From: Imperialibacter sp965651695
GTDB taxonomy: Bacteria; Bacteroidota; Bacteroidia; Cytophagales; Cyclobacteriaceae
Assembly: GCA_965651695.1 (NCBI GenBank)
Contig: CBFGTI010000044.1
Span: 1 to 35,382 of the forward strand
DNA length: 35,382 bases
Direction: 5' to 3'
A program made the translations under genes and the position numbers. The notes beneath the pieces are model-generated. The model was not told where the DNA came from and did no database searches. It was given only the letters and a program-made list of their open reading frames with translations. This document shows positions 24,805 to 32,360 of this stretch, piece after piece; within the stretch, counting starts at the first letter, position 1, and each line of letters starts with the position of its first letter.

Positions 24805-26676
24805 TTATTCGTTAAAGAAATTTGAGAAACGGTCAAGGCCCAGAATGTACATAGTCGGTTGGCCGCCGGCTACTCCCCCCGGAGTGTAATTTGGCTGCTC
24901 ACAGGCAAAAAGCTGATCGATAAGAGAGAGCATTTCCTCTCCCGAAAGATGTTTGCCGCTTTTTATTCCCGAACGCTTCGCCATAGACCTTGCCAGGTTT
25001 TCCTTACGGCTTATACTCAATTCCGATTTATAAAGTTTAAATTGTTCTATTAATCCTTCCAGCACCTCTTTTTCATTCATCCCCGCTATTTCGGCCGGTA
25101 CACCGTTTATTACCAGTGTATTTTGCCCGAATATACTGAAAACAAAGCCCAGTGCTTTCATTTCTTCCTCCATTTCCGTTACCAGCTGATAGTCGGCCGG
25201 GTTTAGGTTTATTTGTTGAGGAAACAGAAACTGCTGCGATGCGCCCTGCCCTTTGGTGAGATGCGAAATGAAACGCTCATACAATATGCGCTCGTGGGCG
25301 TATTGCTGGTGAATAATGAGCAGGCCTGATTTTACCTGTTTGCAAATGTATTTTTTGTGAAGTTGAAAAGGCGCCGAAATTTCAGTATCTGTAGGGCCGG
25401 GCTTTGCTGCTGTGGTGGCATGGCTCGGGAATGTTTCCACATAAGCATTTTCTCCAGGTTCCGCCTCCTTTTTTATATCGTCGAAAGAATACTGCCCCTC
25501 TATATGTGCATCTTCGTATAGTCTCTGCCAGTTTTGGAGGTTGTTTCTATTCTCATGCGGGGCCGCACCTGTTGGTTTGCCAGGGAAAGGCTGGGTTGCC
25601 TGGCGGGTAATTTCATCGAAGTTGAGCTTTGAGCCTGTAATAGCCTCAAAATTTACATCGTAGCTAAAGTCGAGTGGCGGGGCAATGTTGTGCGTGCCCA
25701 AGGCCTGTTTTACAGCGGCTTTCATTACCCCGTAAATCAACCTTTCATCTTCAAACTTCACTTCCGTTTTGGTAGGATGTACGTTGATGTCGATTTTGCC
25801 GGGGTCCATTGTAATAAACAGTACATAGAATGGATGAGTGTCGGCAGAAACCAGCCCTTCAAATGCGGAGGTAAGCGCATGGTTGAGGTAGCTATTTTTT
25901 ATGTAGCGGTTGTTGATGAAGAAGAACTGCTCGCCCCTGGTTTTTTTACTGAACTCGGGTTTGCCGATGTATCCCTGTATCTGTATCTGGTCGGTTTTTT
26001 CATCAACCGGCACTAGCTGTTCCCTGTAGTTTTTGCCAAAAAGGCCCACAATTCGCTGCGACAGCTTGCCGCCTTCCAGCTGGTAAAGGGGGAGGTCGTT
26101 TTGGTGCAGCGTGAAGGAAATTTCAGGATGGGCCAGGGCAACACGCTGAAACTCGTCGACGATATGGCGCATTTCCACTGGGTTCGACTTCAGAAAGTTG
26201 CGCCGGGCGGGAACGTTGTAAAAAAGGTTCTTAACAGAAATGCACGTACCTTCGGGTGTGGCACATGGCTCCTGTCTGTTTACTTCGGAGCCCTCAATGG
26301 AAATAAAGGTGCCCAGTTCGTTCCCTCGTTTTCGGCTTTTAAGCTCCACCTGCGCTACAGCTGCAATGGAAGCGAGCGCCTCGCCTCTGAAGCCTTTTGT
26401 GACAATCTTGAACAGATCTTCGGAAGAGGTGATTTTGGAGGTGGCGTGTCTTTCGAAGCTCATGCGGGCGTCGGTGTCCGACATGCCCGTGCCGTCATCT
26501 ATCACCTGTATCAGCTGTTTCCCTGCCTCTTTTACAATGAGTTGTATAGTGGAGGCTGCGGCATCAACGCTGTTTTCAAGAAGTTCCTTTACCGCCGAGG
26601 CTGGCCTCTGTACTACTTCTCCTGCGGCTATCTGATTGGCTAACGACTCTGGAAGGAGACGTATAATATCACTCAT
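24805..26676 (-). CDS. mutL: DNA mismatch repair protein MutL
   Basis: 623 residues, normal for MutL. The N-terminal GHKL ATPase is intact: IAAGEVVQRPASAVKELLEN (residues 17-36), DDGTGM, FERHATSKI, GFRGEALASI, then FYNVPARRNFLKS. A low-complexity linker (about 365-435) joins a C-terminal dimerisation domain. The endonuclease motif DQHAxxE reads HQQYAHE (456-462): the Asp and His are replaced, the Glu is kept. The C-terminus (LFACEQPNYTPGG, QPTMYILGLDRF) is family-like. MutL coordinates mismatch repair with MutS. The stop and start overlap or nearly touch both neighbours, so it is in an operon with the upstream small membrane protein and the two rhomboids. Confidence 0.95.
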   Translation of the reverse strand: MSDIIRLLPESLANQIAAGEVVQRPASAVKELLENSVDAAASTIQLIVKEAGKQLIQVIDDGTGMSDTDARMSFERHATSKITSSEDLFKIVTKGFRGEALASIAAVAQVELKSRKRGNELGTFISIEGSEVNRQEPCATPEGTCISVKNLFYNVPARRNFLKSNPVEMRHIVDEFQRVALAHPEISFTLHQNDLPLYQLEGGKLSQRIVGLFGKNYREQLVPVDEKTDQIQIQGYIGKPEFSKKTRGEQFFFINNRYIKNSYLNHALTSAFEGLVSADTHPFYVLFITMDPGKIDINVHPTKTEVKFEDERLIYGVMKAAVKQALGTHNIAPPLDFSYDVNFEAITGSKLNFDEITRQATQPFPGKPTGAAPHENRNNLQNWQRLYEDAHIEGQYSFDDIKKEAEPGENAYVETFPSHATTAAKPGPTDTEISAPFQLHKKYICKQVKSGLLIIHQQYAHERILYERFISHLTKGQGASQQFLFPQQINLNPADYQLVTEMEEEMKALGFVFSIFGQNTLVINGVPAEIAGMNEKEVLEGLIEQFKLYKSELSISRKENLARSMAKRSGIKSGKHLSGEEMLSLIDQLFACEQPNYTPGGVAGGQPTMYILGLDRFSNFFNE

Positions 26677-27047
26677 TTAGATGCTCGTTTTGCTAGTATA
26701 CCCTTTACACGAAAGTAAAGATATACAGGTACCCCGAGTAGCAGGAAGTAAAAAATCTGGTTTCCGTAAAACATGTAACCTACAAAGCCGCCGAGTAGCA
26801 ATATAGCGATAAGCAGCTGCAGCACAGAAGAGGAGTAGTTGTTGCCAAGATAGGAGGCGTTGGTTTTTCTTTTGAAAGACCCGGCAATGGCAGACGCACG
26901 CCCGGGTTCAGCTTCAGCATCGTTCAGCTCCCGTTGTATGCGACGGGTTCTTTCATCTATTTCTTCTTTTACGGGGTCGTAATGCCGCGGAGTATATTCA
27001 AAGTTTTTGTACTTTGGCAGTCGGATTATCGAGGGAACTCTGATCAT
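26673..27047 (-). CDS. Small membrane protein, 124 residues, unknown
   Basis: The start taken is the ATG at 27045-27047 (MIRVPSIIRLPKYKNFEYTP); a GTG at 27089 would add 14 residues. The N-terminal half is hydrophilic and helical (YDPVKEEIDERTRRIQRELN), with an Arg/Glu-rich coil. The C-terminal half has two membrane helices (LQLLIAILLLGGFVGYMFYG; IFYFLLLGVPVYLYFRVKGI). It is found next to mutL in many Bacteroidota as far as I recall, but no function is established. It is the first gene of the operon; its stop overlaps the mutL start by four bases. A -7 promoter box lies upstream. Confidence 0.8.
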   Translation of the reverse strand: MIRVPSIIRLPKYKNFEYTPRHYDPVKEEIDERTRRIQRELNDAEAEPGRASAIAGSFKRKTNASYLGNNYSSSVLQLLIAILLLGGFVGYMFYGNQIFYFLLLGVPVYLYFRVKGILAKRASK

Positions 27048-27135
27048 AATAACTATACTGGTCTTCCGTTCTTCAATTATTGGAACCACTTTTGCTGGTG
27101 AAAAACCGCTACTCTCTAAACTTTCTGATTTAAAA

Positions 27136-27143
27136 CAAAGTTA
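27136..27143 (-). promoter_or_regulatory. Candidate -7 promoter box for the mutL-rhomboid operon
   Basis: On the minus strand this reads TAACTTTG, matching TAnnTTTG, in the 131-base divergent gap between the operon's first gene and the GH3-like gene. The ATG lies 88 bases downstream. A -33 box is not evident. Confidence 0.45.
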
Positions 27144-27178
27144 CTTATATTTTACGATTAATACAGGGCGCTGTTGCT

Positions 27179-29974
27179 ATGTTTCGAAATCTTTGTATTC
27201 GCTTTTTATTTTTTGCGATTGTTCTTCTGCCATACCTTGTAGCAGCAGATGCCAGCAGTAGTGAAACACATTCTATTACCAAACAAATTCCCCAACGCTG
27301 GCTTATTGAGGTTAAAAACCTGAGCAACAAAACTTACGCAGATTCACTCAGGGCATTTGTGTTGCAATATAACCCCGGCGGCGTAGTTTACGGTGCGGGT
27401 ATTGACCTGGCCACCATTGCAGGCCACCAGCGGGAGCTACAGCGCATTGCCTCTACGCCACTTCTGATTGGGCTCGACGTTACCCATGACAATATTAGTG
27501 GCGACGTGTTGGGCATTATGGCCTCATGGGCTGCTTTGGCCGCCACGCAAAACCAATTGCTAATAGAAACAGCGGCAGAACGGCATGCAAGCACCCTGAG
27601 GAAAAGCGGCATTCACCTGCTTATTATGGACCCTTTCTGGTTATCGCACACCCGCGGGTTTGGTGTGCGCCAATCCGAGGCGGTAAAGGCTGCTTCGGCT
27701 TATATTGAAGGACTAAAGGCGGGTGGAATAAATGTAGTGGTTAAAATGACCCCAACCGCTGAGCGCATGGCCCTGTCGGAAGAACTACGGCTTTTAAATG
27801 ATCTGGGCGTAATGGCACTCGATACCCGCTCGCTGGTAACTCACCCCGCGGCTGGTATATCGGATGCCAAAGGCGTAAACAAGGTGTTGCGATCAAACAA
27901 ATTTGAGCAGCTTACGATGTCGCCATGGCCCGACGAAAAGGGGCTTGACACAGATTTGAAGAGCCCGCTGAGCGACTTCCTCCTGGTTTCGTCGCTGAGG
28001 CAGGTGGAGGGTGTTTTCGAAAAAAGACGAATAAACAAGAAGAAGCAGGCATTAACTGTGGTGAGAATCGCTCAGCATAAAATGAGCGAGTTGGTAAAAG
28101 CCAATACCGATTACAAGCAAAAAGGCACAACCGAAAGGGTGATAGCGCGGCAGTTGGCGAGAGAATCGGCCATTCTGCTTAACAATACCGATTCTCTGGT
28201 GCCCTTCCGCGATCTGGACCGAAAGTCGTTTGCGGTTTCTTTTTTTGGTGAGCCCGCCGGCGAGCCCGCTGGCAGTAAGTTTAGTTCTATAATGGCCAAA
28301 TACGCCCCGCTTACTCACTATGGCTGGACTGGCGATATGGGCAGCTTTATGGCAAATGAAGCCCGTATCAACCACTTCGACGTATACGTGGCCGCTATAG
28401 ACCTTGGTTGGTTTACCCAGCTGCCTGCTGAAGAGCAAATTGTTTTTAAAAGTATGCTGTACCGGCTGGAAAAACAGAACACCCGCGTGGTGGCAGTTCT
28501 TTTTGGAGATATAGCCCTTGTGCCGGCATTTAGCGGACTGAAAAGCATAAGCTACCATCCGGTAAACAATGAGGAAAGCTATGCATTGGCGCCCCAGCTG
28601 CTTTTTGGAGCTTATTCCTATGCGGGTACATGGACGGGGCCTTCCGACATGTTTGGCAATTCGCATAGCACGCAAGCCATTGCCAGGCTACGGTACGAGG
28701 AACCGTGGATGCAAAACGTAAACCTTTCGCGGTTGAGTAAAATAGACTCGCTTGTGCAGGATGCGATAAAAAATAAAGCAATACCGGGCTGCCAGGTGCT
28801 GGTGGCCAGGGGAGGGACTGTGCTGTATGAAAAATCCTTCGGGTACCTGAGCTACGATAGCCTCATGCCCGTGACAGACAATACGCTTTATGATCTCGCT
28901 TCACTCACAAAAGTAAGTGCCACACTGCAGATGATGATGAAGCTGGTGGAGGAGAAAAAGATTGACCTGAGTGCACCGTTGGCGGCTTACCTGCCGGAAA
29001 CAGTGGGTACAAATAAGGAGAATCTTGTTATCAGCGATGTGCTGCTTCACAGGGCCGGCCTTAAGCCTTACATTCCTTTTTGGGAATATACATTTCAAAA
29101 CAGGAAGAAAAATATTTTGAACCCGATGATTTATGCTCAGGCGGAAGCCGACGAATACCCGGTTGAAATTTTGCCTGGCATGTACTCATCATCTTCCCTT
29201 AAGGATTCGGTGTGGCACTGGACGCTGAAATCGGACCTGATGGAATTACCAGCCGGAAAGAGCAAATACAACTATAAGTACAGCGACCTCGGTTTTATTA
29301 TTATTCACCGGCTGGTGGAAAGTGTGGGCCAAAGCACGCTGGACGAGTTTGTTGTGAACCGCATTTACAAGCCACTGGGAATCGACGAGATGTGTTTCCA
29401 GCCTTTGTGCAATTATTCATTCAACGATATAGCTCCTACAGAACTCGACTACTATTTCAGGAAAGATATGATCTGGGGGACAGTACACGATCAGAATGCG
29501 GCTTTGATGGGTGGCGTAGCGGGCCATGCCGGCCTTTTTGGCACTGCCAATTCGCTTGCCGTTTTGTTGCAGATGCATTTGCAAAAGGGCTACTACGGCG
29601 GCCGCAGGTACTACAACCCTGAAACTATCGACCTGTTTACGAGGCGGATGGAAGACCAGGACCAGCGGGCGTTGGGATGGGACCTGAAAGATCCTACAAA
29701 CGAAAGGAAGAATGTTTCTTTTTACAGCTCTGAAACCACTTATGGCCACACGGGGTTTACTGGTACGGCAGCTTGGGTTGATCCTTCAGAGGAGCTGATT
29801 TACATCTTCCTTTCCAACAGGGTTCACCCGGATGCAAATAATTACAAACTTGTAGAGTCTAATCTACGTACAAGGATTCAGGACGTAATTTATCAGTCGT
29901 TGGAGGAGCTACTTGAACAGCCCGTGGGGGATACCGCGGCAGCTTCGAAAGGAAGCGTTACCTCGGGCGATTAA
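27179..29974 (+). CDS. Periplasmic GH3-like / serine hydrolase (beta-lactamase-fold) fusion
   Basis: 931 residues with an N-terminal signal peptide (about 1-24). Residues about 35-350 resemble the start of a GH3 N-acetylglucosaminidase barrel (GGVVYGAGIDLATIAGHQRELQ, LLIGLDVT), and a GH3 C-terminal-like domain follows (about 310-520). The KHFPGHGDT/DSH signature and clear nucleophile are not seen, so this half may be catalytically inactive. Residues about 530-910 are a class C beta-lactamase/DD-peptidase-like domain with SLTK (Ser575, Lys578), YSD (Tyr701) and HTG (His857) in place. It would act in the periplasm on cell-wall or peptide substrates. It is followed after eight bases by bshA. Confidence 0.88.
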   Translation: MFRNLCIRFLFFAIVLLPYLVAADASSSETHSITKQIPQRWLIEVKNLSNKTYADSLRAFVLQYNPGGVVYGAGIDLATIAGHQRELQRIASTPLLIGLDVTHDNISGDVLGIMASWAALAATQNQLLIETAAERHASTLRKSGIHLLIMDPFWLSHTRGFGVRQSEAVKAASAYIEGLKAGGINVVVKMTPTAERMALSEELRLLNDLGVMALDTRSLVTHPAAGISDAKGVNKVLRSNKFEQLTMSPWPDEKGLDTDLKSPLSDFLLVSSLRQVEGVFEKRRINKKKQALTVVRIAQHKMSELVKANTDYKQKGTTERVIARQLARESAILLNNTDSLVPFRDLDRKSFAVSFFGEPAGEPAGSKFSSIMAKYAPLTHYGWTGDMGSFMANEARINHFDVYVAAIDLGWFTQLPAEEQIVFKSMLYRLEKQNTRVVAVLFGDIALVPAFSGLKSISYHPVNNEESYALAPQLLFGAYSYAGTWTGPSDMFGNSHSTQAIARLRYEEPWMQNVNLSRLSKIDSLVQDAIKNKAIPGCQVLVARGGTVLYEKSFGYLSYDSLMPVTDNTLYDLASLTKVSATLQMMMKLVEEKKIDLSAPLAAYLPETVGTNKENLVISDVLLHRAGLKPYIPFWEYTFQNRKKNILNPMIYAQAEADEYPVEILPGMYSSSSLKDSVWHWTLKSDLMELPAGKSKYNYKYSDLGFIIIHRLVESVGQSTLDEFVVNRIYKPLGIDEMCFQPLCNYSFNDIAPTELDYYFRKDMIWGTVHDQNAALMGGVAGHAGLFGTANSLAVLLQMHLQKGYYGGRRYYNPETIDLFTRRMEDQDQRALGWDLKDPTNERKNVSFYSSETTYGHTGFTGTAAWVDPSEELIYIFLSNRVHPDANNYKLVESNLRTRIQDVIYQSLEELLEQPVGDTAAASKGSVTSGD

Positions 29975-29982
29975 CCCGGTAT

Positions 29983-31125
29983 ATGAATATAGGAATTGTT
30001 TGCTATCCTACCTTTGGTGGTAGTGGGGTAGTTGCCACGGAGCTTGGCAAGGCCCTTGCGAAAGAAGGCCACAGAATACACTTTATTACTTATTCGCAGC
30101 CCACTCGCCTCGATTTTTTCAATGAAAACCTTTACTACCACGAGGTCGACATTCAGTCGTACCCGCTCTTTCAATACCCGCCTTACGAGCTGGCGCTGGC
30201 AAGTAAGATGGTAGAGGTGGTGCAGTTTGAAAAGCTTGACCTGCTGCATGTGCACTACGCCATACCGCATGCTTCGGCTGCTTTTATGGCCAAGCAAATA
30301 CTTCGCACTAAGGGAATAGAAATACCGGTAATAACCACCCTGCACGGCACCGACATCACTTTAGTAGGCAGAGACCCTTCTTACGAACCTGTGGTTACCT
30401 TCTCCATCAACCAGTCGGACGGGGTAACTGCAGTATCGAGCTCGCTGAGAAAAGATACCTACGACCTTTTTGAGATAACCAAAGACATAGAGGTGATCCC
30501 CAACTTTATAGACCTGGAGAGGTTTAAAAAGCAGAAAAAAGATCACTTTAAAAAGGCGATTTGCCCCTACGATGAAAAATTGATTGTACATACGTCCAAC
30601 TTTAGGAAGGTGAAGCGGGTCGAAGATGTAATAAGAATTTTCATCGGGATACGAAAAGTAATGCCGGCCAAGTTATTAATGGTGGGCGACGGTCCCGAGC
30701 GTAGCAAAGCAGAGGCACTATGCCGGGAAACTTGTGCATTTGATGATGTAAGGTTTTTGGGAAAACTAGACGCAATTGAGGAAGTTTTGTCAGTTGCTGA
30801 CTTATTTGTGATGCCTTCTGAAAAAGAGAGCTTTGGCTTAGCGGCACTTGAAGCAATGGCATGCGAGGTGCCTGTGATCTCGTCAAATACCGGTGGACTG
30901 CCGGAGTTGAACATTGACGGGCTCTCGGGATTCACCTGCGACGTGGGTGATGTAACGTCGATGACAGAAAAGGCCTTATTTGTACTGAGTGACGCGAATT
31001 TGCCGGAGTTCAAAGACGGCGCATTGACACGTGCAAAGGAATTTGACATAAGCAATATACTGCCCATGTACGAGGCATTCTATAATAAAATTGTGGATTC
31101 TTTTAAAGTTAGTATGGTGTCTTAA
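29983..31125 (+). CDS. bshA: N-acetyl-alpha-D-glucosaminyl L-malate synthase (bacillithiol synthesis)
   Basis: 380 residues, GT4-family glycosyltransferase that joins GlcNAc from UDP-GlcNAc to L-malate, the first step of bacillithiol synthesis. Family motifs are clear: GIVCYPTFGGSGVVATELG at the N-terminus, HVHYAIPHASAAF, TTLHGTDITLVGRDPS, then the nucleotide-binding E-x7-E region EKESFGLAALEAMACEVPV near 280-298, followed by SNTGGLPE. The start is ATG eight bases after the stop of the GH3-like gene, suggesting a shared transcript. The other pathway genes (bshB, bshC) are not in this window. Confidence 0.95.
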   Translation: MNIGIVCYPTFGGSGVVATELGKALAKEGHRIHFITYSQPTRLDFFNENLYYHEVDIQSYPLFQYPPYELALASKMVEVVQFEKLDLLHVHYAIPHASAAFMAKQILRTKGIEIPVITTLHGTDITLVGRDPSYEPVVTFSINQSDGVTAVSSSLRKDTYDLFEITKDIEVIPNFIDLERFKKQKKDHFKKAICPYDEKLIVHTSNFRKVKRVEDVIRIFIGIRKVMPAKLLMVGDGPERSKAEALCRETCAFDDVRFLGKLDAIEEVLSVADLFVMPSEKESFGLAALEAMACEVPVISSNTGGLPELNIDGLSGFTCDVGDVTSMTEKALFVLSDANLPEFKDGALTRAKEFDISNILPMYEAFYNKIVDSFKVSMVS

Positions 31126-31174
31126 AAATTTGCTGCCATTGGATTTAAAAAATTGTTAATAGTGTTATAAAACG

Positions 31175-31189
31175 GAGCAATTCTTGCTC
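31175..31189. promoter_or_regulatory. Inverted repeat upstream of the hydroxylase promoter
   Basis: GAGCAA-TTC-TTGCTC is a perfect 6-bp inverted repeat ending nine bases before the -7 box TAACTTTG. It could be an operator for the hydroxylase gene or a weak terminator of bshA; no T tract follows it. Confidence 0.35.
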
Positions 31190-31197
31190 GTGTACTT

Positions 31198-31205
31198 TAA
31201 CTTTG
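31198..31205 (+). promoter_or_regulatory. Bacteroidota -7 promoter box for the hydroxylase gene
   Basis: TAACTTTG matches TAnnTTTG and lies 25 bases before the ATG at 31231. The TTG at 31184-31186 is too close to serve as a normal -33 element. Confidence 0.55.
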
Positions 31206-31230
31206 TAAAAAACTATAAGTTCGACGAAAA

Positions 31231-31857
31231 ATGGCGACTAGTGTAAGAACAAGAGTTAAACCAAATAACACCGGTACTACTACTATATTTCAAAATCCGG
31301 TCCTTGAAAAACTTACCCGTTCACATTACTCCGTAACGCTGAGTATTTTAACAGTGATTTCGGGATTTTTGGTGTATTGGTCGGCAACAGAAATCCAGTT
31401 TTCAGTCAGTTGGATTATTGGGCTTTTTGTTGTCGGATACTTCAGCTGGACGCTGGCTGAATATGTATTGCACCGTTTTGTGTTTCACATGGCACCCGAC
31501 AATAAGATAAAGTCGGCGATACAGTATACGTTGCATGGCGTACATCATGAATATCCTAAAGATAAAAGCAGGATTATAATGCCACCGGCTGGGGCGCTTT
31601 TAATCGGGAGCATTTTGTTTTTGATATTTTGGATACCCATGCAGAAATATGCATTTGCTTTTGTGCCGGGGTTTTTGATGGGGTATGTTACCTATGCATT
31701 TATGCACTATGCTATTCACGCCTACCAGCCTCCAAAGAATTTTTTGAAGGTGCTGTGGGTGAACCACGGAATACACCACTACAAAGATGATGAGCGCGGA
31801 TTTGGCGTGTCCACTCCTTTTTGGGATTTTGTGTTCCGCACGCTACCAAAAAAATAA
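31231..31857 (+). CDS. Fatty-acid 2-hydroxylase-like membrane di-iron enzyme (sterol desaturase superfamily)
   Basis: 208 residues. Histidine boxes of the superfamily are visible: HRFVFH (about residues 82-87), HGVHHEYPKDKSR (about 102-114), HYAIHAY (about 154-160) and NHGIHHYKDDERGFGVSTPFWD (about 174-195). The wording HGVHHEYPKDKSRxxMPP and GFGVSTPFWD resembles yeast Scs7/human FA2H more than carotenoid hydroxylases. Four hydrophobic helices lie between the boxes. The enzyme would hydroxylate a membrane lipid acyl chain at C2, perhaps of sphingolipids, which many Bacteroidota make; the substrate is inference. A promoter box is upstream and a terminator directly downstream, so it is a single-gene unit. 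Confidence 0.88.
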   Translation: MATSVRTRVKPNNTGTTTIFQNPVLEKLTRSHYSVTLSILTVISGFLVYWSATEIQFSVSWIIGLFVVGYFSWTLAEYVLHRFVFHMAPDNKIKSAIQYTLHGVHHEYPKDKSRIIMPPAGALLIGSILFLIFWIPMQKYAFAFVPGFLMGYVTYAFMHYAIHAYQPPKNFLKVLWVNHGIHHYKDDERGFGVSTPFWDFVFRTLPKK

Positions 31858-31859
31858 TC

Positions 31860-31883
31860 AAAGGCCGTTAATTCGGCCTTTTC
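31860..31883. terminator. Bidirectional hairpin terminator
   Basis: AAAGGCCG (31860-31867) pairs with CGGCCTTT (31874-31881), loop TTAATT, with T runs following on the plus strand and an A/T-rich tail on the minus strand (TTTGATTATTTTTTT). It ends the hydroxylase gene and could also end the minus-strand small ORF at 31924-32031. Confidence 0.85.
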
Positions 31884-31923
31884 CATTTTTTGCCAATAAG
31901 ATGAACACGACGCCGGATATCCG

Positions 31924-32031
31924 CTAGTGCTGTACTTGTGGCTTTCTGGATTTTCCTTTTGCAGGTTCCAGCAAAAGCTTGTACAGGAGATCACGAATCA
32001 AAGTGTAAAAAAACCTTCTTCTGCCTTTCAT
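31924..32031 (-). CDS. Possible small basic protein, 35 residues, unknown
   Basis: The ATG is the complement of 32029-32031 and the TAG of 31924-31926. The peptide is strongly basic with an amphipathic, hydrophobic middle (MKGRRRFFYTLIRDLLYKLL, then LEPAKGKSRKPQVQH), suggesting membrane-surface or nucleic-acid contact. A 16-base palindrome lies 10-25 bases upstream and a good terminator 41-64 bases downstream on this strand, which is what an independent transcript would look like. No family is recognised. Confidence 0.5.
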   Translation of the reverse strand: MKGRRRFFYTLIRDLLYKLLLEPAKGKSRKPQVQH

Positions 32032-32040
32032 AACACAATG

Positions 32041-32056
32041 CTCATTAGTTAATGAG
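32041..32056. promoter_or_regulatory. Operator-like palindrome upstream of the 35-residue ORF
   Basis: CTCATTA-GT-TAATGAG is a perfect 7-bp inverted repeat with a 2-base centre, ending nine bases before the start codon of the minus-strand small ORF. It resembles the binding site of a dimeric regulator. Confidence 0.4.
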
Positions 32057-32360
32057 ATAAAATTTAGCAAATAGAATTTGAAAATAAAACTAAACCGTAG
32101 CCGTTATACGCAGATTGTTTAAAAAATACCAGTCTTTCCTTAAAAAGTATCAGAATTGAGGACATTGCAAACCTGCGTCCGTTTTTTTGCAGTAGTCTGA
32201 ATCTAAAAGCGGCCTCGTTAGTTATTCATGTGTATATATTGGTTTTTCGGCTGCCACATTGCCTGACTCTGCGTATTGGAAATGAAGATTTGTATTGCCT
32301 GCAGCACCATTCATTTTCATTCGGATTCCTAATGTGGCTATTTCATTATAATTTACATTT
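32057..32360. other. AT-rich gap upstream of the VWA gene, no gene seen
   Basis: No coding frame is convincing here. There is a loose direct repeat (AAAAATACCAG and AAAAAGTATCAG, near 32122 and 32141). A TATAATTT stretch lies just before the VWA start, but it does not match TAnnTTTG, so the promoter is not located. Confidence 0.4.

Noticed and set aside
31779..31994. 71-residue minus-strand open frame at the end of the hydroxylase gene
   Set aside because: Overlaps the hydroxylase C-terminus and the terminator and has no coding character; the 35-residue frame in the same gap is more convincing.
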